A stretch of 64,000 bases of DNA from Pogonophryne albipinna (Eukaryota; Chordata; Actinopteri; Perciformes; Artedidraconidae), in the NCBI GenBank assembly GCA_028583405.1, contig CM053264.1, positions 10,657,030 through 10,721,029 of the forward strand, given 5' to 3'. Numbering within the stretch: the stretch's first letter is position 1; every line of letters starts with the position of its first letter. Of the stretch, positions 58,279-64,000 are shown piece after piece. The notes below the pieces were generated by a model, which saw only the letters and a list, made by a program, of their open reading frames with translations, ran no database searches and was not told the origin of the DNA. The position numbers were made by a program, and so were the translations under genes.

Positions 58279-60573
58279 CTTGAGAGCTGTCATGTTATAT
58301 ACTATATTTTTTATCCAAATCATATTAAACATTCAGGGACTGTATGCTCGCCCTAACGCACAAGTTGAAAAGGGAGCCACAAGCTGTCATGCACCAGAAT
58401 TTGAGGTGAAATAAGGAAAAGTTACTTTTGAATGTATACAAAGAAGTCTGTGCCACCTTAAAGAGCGCAGCCAATACATAACCAACACAAGTTCAACTTT
58501 TAAATGGATTTATAATGATTACCTTTCACTTTAGCACTAGTTTCTTTCACGGTGATTATTTCATCTTCTCTCATCATAACTTTTAGCGATACGTGCCGAA
58601 AGACAAAATGGACCTTTGATGAAAACAAAGCGTTTAATTGAATACGCATACACCTAACAACATCATCACTCTGCGAAATCAATAAGCCCTAAAGAAGTTG
58701 AGTTGAACATAAATACCAACTTCCTATAAAAGACCTGAAAGCTGTGTGGGCCTGCACATGCCACCTAGGTGTTTATTGCTTCATGATATACATAACACTA
58801 AACCCAAACATACACACACACACTGTGGATCACTGGGACAGTTTAATGGTCTCTCCAGCACAGGACAATATACAGCAACGCTCTCCCCCCCCCCCCCCCT
58901 CCTCATGTTGGCATTTATAGGACCAGTTTAAATCCTGCTGCCTGTAATAGAGTGCTAATCTTTGTTTCCGACGAGTGACAGCTACATATGTATCTGTCAT
59001 AAGTAGTCCCACTTTTTTTCGACTGCATGCCGCTTCATGCGAGAGTGAATTACTGCGGCTCGGTTTCCCAAGAGGAAATGCTGTGAAAGATTGAATTCTT
59101 TCATCTCTTCCAAAAGGGAAGATAAAACCACCAGTTGACTTTAATCGCAATTTCTGAGCATTTCTTTGTAGATAGAAGTTGCACTTACAAATGCATAACA
59201 CTGTTATATTCATATATGATATTTAAACACAGACTATTTTCCTTGTAGTGCACAACACAGAGGTGAACATCTTCTGCATCTGTAATGTCTCCTCTGCCAT
59301 GCCAGCAAACACATCACCGCTGCATGTTTTGTTTTGCTGTTAATATCCGGAACAATTCTGCAAATTCAACGTTATTAAAGTGGTAAATCTCAATCAGAGC
59401 TCATTGTGTTTACTTAGCCTTAAGGTATCTGACGTGATAACTTTGTTAGGTTTCCACAATTTCAGGAAATGAGGTCCTTTACGAGAAGACGGCATTCATT
59501 CATTTCCTCTTGGTCATCTTGTGTATGACAGTACACAGGCGGGTTGTCCTCTGTTTGAATGCTTTCTGGGCTTATTTCCAAGATTGTTAATCCTCATTTC
59601 ATTGCGCACTCAGTCTACCACAGCTAATGCAGGCATGCTGTGTCGTGGCCAGTCTTTCAGTGTCCATGTGAACTGTGTTAGTTAGGGAGCCGAGTGATGG
59701 TTTTATACATCAACTACCTGCTATTTGATGCATGTACGCTGTAGATTATTCTTGTCTTCTTGGGATACTAGCTCGAATAACTACAGAGAAACTTACTCCT
59801 GCTTGAATGTGTTGATTCACATCAAATGAATCTATGTTACAGCATGTATATGACTTATTTTTATAGGAAGCTTTTCTCTTTTACTGAAGCATGATGATGC
59901 AGAAGCAATCCGAGAAACTGTGTTTTACTCATTTCACATGAATGAGCAATGATGGCAACAGTGAATAAGACATCAACAAGAGAGCTGGAATAGAAAAGAA
60001 CAGAAAAGGACAAACAATGGGCTTTTGTGTGGTGTCTCCCAAAGAAAGGAAACATTATTAAAAATACATAAACCTCCAGCAAGAGGAGGTCAATATGACA
60101 CCAAATTACACAGCCTTAAAAATAGGGACAATTGAGTGAACAGAAAAGCCCGATAATAAAACATGGATTTCTTTATTGAAAGTACGAATGCATGAATTCG
60201 CAGAACACAAAGAAGCTTGCTTCAAAATCTCACGCAATCGTGTCCTTGCCTGCAGTGTCCTCAGTGATATACAGTAGATATTTAATGAATGAGGTTAACG
60301 AGAAGTTACAAGGTAAGAGCGAAATATTGACATTCAATACACCACCCATGTATCACAATAATTGGCAGAATAAATGAATATGTTTGAATAATAAAGTGGA
60401 AAAGGTTATTCTCACACATGCTGAGGAATACTAGATTACCACCATGAATTCAGAGACACTGACTGTAACTCTAACGGCCATAAAAATCATAATTTGTATA
60501 ACTAATGCATTGTATAAACATGAGGGAAATAAATATGTGTTCTGTAAACGATTCACCTAATATGCTCATGTGA
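58279..60573. other. Intergenic sequence between the two minisatellites
   Basis: Contains a C15 run at 58885-58899 and otherwise unique-looking AT-rich DNA with no gene or repeat recognised. Confidence 0.55.
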
Positions 60574-61550
60574 TTCAGCACCATGGACAGTGACAGAGTA
60601 TCATTGATTCAGTACAGTGACAGAACATTTTGTATTAAGATTTAAAATCTTGACTCAGCACCATGGACAGTGAAACATCTTTATTGATTCAGGACCATGG
60701 ATAGTGGCACGACTCATCATTTCGAGGCTTTGCTCGTGACACAAATATCTTGATTTAAGACAACAGGAGTTACTATTTGTCTTGATTCAGGACCTTGGAC
60801 AGTGACTCAGTTTTCATTTAGCACAATGGATAGGGCATCCAATATTTGGATATAGTATCATGGATACTGACATTAATTTCTTAATTTAGTACATGGACAC
60901 TTACACTAATTTCTTAATCCAGCACCACGGACAGGTACATTCATATTTAGATTGAGCACCATGGAAACTGACCCACTCTTTTTTGATTCAGCACCTTGGA
61001 CAGTGAGACCGTTTTGTCTTGATTCAGCACCTTGGACAGTGAGGTACAGTTTTCATTCATCACCACGCAAAGGATAACTAATTTAAGGACCATGGAAAGT
61101 GACACAGTGACACACACTCCTGCCTCCAGCACTTGATTCAGCACTACAGACAAGCATATTTAGATTTAGTAGCATGGATACCGACACTCATTTATTATAA
61201 GACCGTTTTATCATCCTGGATAGAGACTGTCAAATATACATTTAGTATTTCTATTCGCAAATCTTTATTCAGTACCATTAACACTGACATTTTGTTAAGT
61301 TTAGCACCATGGTTACATGACAGTGACACCGTCTTTCAGCACCATGGACAGGTAGACCGTTTGTGTTTCTCTTGGTTCAGCTCCATGGGCAGTGACACTT
61401 ATGTATGTATTCAGTACCATGGACAGTGACATTCATATTTCAGTATAGTACCTTGGTTACTGACCCTTAAACATTGACTCAGTAGTAGGGATAGAGACAC
61501 ATAGTTCTTGGGTTTTAGACAATTCCCAATTTAGCACAATTGACAGCGAC
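60574..61550 (+). repeat. Degenerate 34-bp minisatellite made of RE1/NRSE-like motifs (about 28 units)
   Basis: Each unit has a 21-bp motif near TTCAGCACC-AT-GGACAGTGAC plus a linker of about 13 bp, often ending TTTCTTGA or similar. Clear motif starts are 60574, 60654, 60688, 60786, 60817, 60851, 60885, 60918, 60952, 60987, 61023, 61056, 61083, 61137, 61165, 61207, 61268, 61300, 61335, 61376, 61410, 61444, 61478 and 61530. Shortened or decayed copies lie at 60608, 60721, 60754 and about 61232. Most spacings are 31-36 bp; larger gaps are near multiples of that. The motif matches the REST site in its left half and in GGACAG, with TGAC replacing CGCC at the end. The best copies are 60574, 60654, 60987, 61023, 61335 and 61410. 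The array is about 10 kb 5' of slitrk1. REST binding is inferred. Confidence 0.8.
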
Positions 61551-61963
61551 AACAATTCTTGTTTTGCTGTCCTTATTGTAAGTCTTTAAATCAATGAAAG
61601 CCTCCACAGTGGAGGAAGAGAGCCATCCAGAGACTGGTGCTGCTGATCAGAGATATGCTTCATTTAACTGTATTCACAAACACCAACATGTCCTCATTCA
61701 ACAGAGACAATCAGAAGGACTGCTCAGAGAAGAATAACAGCATGGATTCAGATGGGACCTGTCCCTAGGCAGGCAGGTTCGACTTCTGACACAAAGCCCG
61801 CTTTGAATCTTTGAAAGAACCAAATTGAAAAATACCACTTCCTTTGTAGTTTATACCCCCTATTTAAGCAGGCAAGTAGGACCAAAGCTAAGATTAAGAG
61901 AACTCTCTCATTAAGTGCGATGCCTGGGGAGCAGCTGTAGTACTTCCTAATTGAGGCAGTCTA

Positions 61964-61965
<2 letters not shown>

Positions 61966-61997
<32 letters not shown>

Positions 61998-62000
61998 GGG
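61966..62000 (+). repeat. (GT)n joined to a 20-base poly-G run
   Basis: A short GT run passes directly into twenty G (61981-62000), the longest homopolymer G tract in the window. Confidence 0.95.
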
Positions 62001-63352
62001 CTATATTGAGAGGGGCCTTATGGGGTTTGATTGCAGGCAAGCAAAGGCACCTCTGGGGGCAGGTTCACTAACTAGAACATTACAGAACCAGAAGATTATG
62101 TGCAAGGGATTGGAAGGAGTGCTAAAATGACTTCGTGAAATGCAAGCGCCTCTCAGCAATCCTTAACAAGGCGATATTAGCGTGAATGTAAGGAGGTAAA
62201 CATCTCATTACATAAATGCTTCCTGAGAGCCTATAACATGTTGATGCGGAATCCAAAGTGAAGCAGAGCGATAAATGAGTGGGAGTTAATGCTCTTACCC
62301 TAAGCTATACAGTGACCTTGTACAGCAATGTGGGATCTACAACATGTAAACACTGTGTTCGGTTATGAAGTTCATTCCCTTTCAAAGTGTGTCCTTCTCT
62401 CACAGATGGCATAGCACGGACAGGCAGGCAACATCCACATGATTAGTTGATTAAGTATGGTTGAAAGTGTCCAACACAAATGAATGTCTGTGATTCAGCA
62501 CTTATTTCACCACGATTCCCATCCCCTTCACCCACAAGCAAAGTGTATGAACATTGTACATTTAAAAAGGAGAACAAATAGGAATTGTTGCCAAACAGGA
62601 CTCAATGCTCGACAACCCTTTTGTAATGGAGATAAGGCAGGTGCCAGCAATGAAAATCCCTGCTAATCACTTCCAGTCACAGTTCACTCTGCTTCACCAC
62701 ATTTCATCTTGGTAACAGTTATCACTAGTCCGGGAGCATCATTACACCTACCTCTCTGAAGCCTCTGCACCATCTCCTACGCTTCAAAGGACAGAACTCA
62801 AAGATTCACAGATGAAGTGGGTCTTAAAATCCCTCGGCCAAAAGCCACGGTGACCTTGGGATTTCAGTCATGCTCATTTCATTTCAAATCAGTGTCTAAT
62901 TGAGGCATCGCTCGAGGTGGGGGTTCCTGTCAGAGTGTCAATTATTGAAGTTCATCAGTCAATCTTTTTGTTCTTTCTGAATGATCCGGCGCCGAATTGA
63001 AATTCAAAATTGAAATACCTTAAAAAGCCTTGCACTCTGATTCTCCTTGCTTTATTTGTAACCTTTATTTGGAGCAAAGTAATGTCAGGGAATGTTCCTT
63101 TTCTTCTAACTTTGTCGTCATGTTCCTTATTATCTAAAGAAGCTGTACTCTCGGTGGCAAAGGATTAGACGTGTCTGCCTTGCACCATGCATGCAAATCC
63201 TACCAGGAGACTGTCGATCAGAGTGCAGGCAATACAAATAATTAATACTCAGGGGCGCTGCAGTTCTGGGGCTGAGGAACTCTAAAATAGAAAAAGATGT
63301 GAAAGTGAAATTGGGAGGCTGACTAAATCCTGGTTCGACACCATGTGTTACT

Positions 63353-63493
<141 letters not shown>

Positions 63494-64000
63494 ATCGGTA
63501 CACGTGTGTGTGTGTGCATGGGTGTGTGATTGTATGTGACTGGGAAAGCTTGCCTCCTCTCTTGAATTCAAATCAATATGTTGAGCTTCACCTCGAGGCA
63601 CAGCTCTGAGGTCTGCAGGTAGAGTGTCAATCAGCAGGAAGCATGAGACACCCTCAAGTGTCACATGGACACTTTCAAACATGATGGATTTGTCCATGTG
63701 CTGTACTCAAAGACCACAGACTAGATGATTCTCTTATTCTTTGTGTGGCTTTCCTCTACTCTCTTCTTCATTGTTGTTATTGCACAGTGTTGCCTTACGG
63801 TGGTCTGCGAGACAGTCGCACTGCAGGCTTCTTTGTTGGTGTGTCACCCAGCAATGACCCATTGTGGGCAGTGCGAAAGTGTCCAATCCTATCTATATAA
63901 TGCAACTACAACGGCTCTGATGTTGCTTTTTGTGAATTGGCGAAAGCATTAGTAATAAGCTTTCATCACAAATGCAGCTATTTCAAATCTGATCAAAAAC

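Overview
This window looks like nuclear DNA of a teleost fish, probably a percomorph, although the species cannot be named from the sequence. The signs are very many long (CA)n/(GT)n microsatellites, families of cut-and-paste DNA transposons typical of fish, 3' ends of fish LINEs, and one intronless vertebrate neuronal gene. I find no bacterial operons, CRISPR arrays, tRNA genes or rRNA genes.

Only one protein-coding gene is convincing. It is slitrk1 (SLIT and NTRK-like protein 1), a complete 703-residue single-exon coding sequence on the minus strand at 48426-50537. About 48 kb on its 3' side and 13 kb on its 5' side hold no recognisable exon, so the locus resembles the gene-poor surroundings that SLITRK genes have in other vertebrates. 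The other open reading frames are short, lie in simple repeats or transposons, or run antisense to slitrk1.

The rest is mobile and tandem DNA. Elements with both ends and a target duplication visible are: three hAT-type elements with exact 8-bp duplications (2127-3342, 7496-8541, 38988-40005), a 335-bp hAT-type miniature element with a 7/8 duplication (30293-30627), an apparent solo LTR with a 5-bp duplication (18061-18731), a TTAA-flanked element (26095-26782) and a TA-flanked element ending in GTAAGTTGAGCC motifs (26892-27847). There are also a hAT-like AATCG-rich element (9697-10007) and LINE 3' ends at 9381-9645, 29950-30250 and 32005-32515.

The most interesting structure is at 60574-61550, about 10 kb 5' of slitrk1. 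It is a degenerate minisatellite with a period near 34 bp and about 28 units. Each unit carries a sequence closely resembling the RE1/NRSE element bound by the neuronal-gene repressor REST/NRSF. A separate, well-preserved RE1-like site lies at 46409-46429, about 2 kb beyond the slitrk1 stop codon and probably in or near its 3' untranslated region. Together they suggest a REST-responsive neuronal locus in which an RE1-like site has become a tandem array. A second minisatellite (57690-58278, 31-bp unit, 19 copies) carries E-box-like CATGTG/CACGTG words in its units. The link to slitrk1 regulation is inference.
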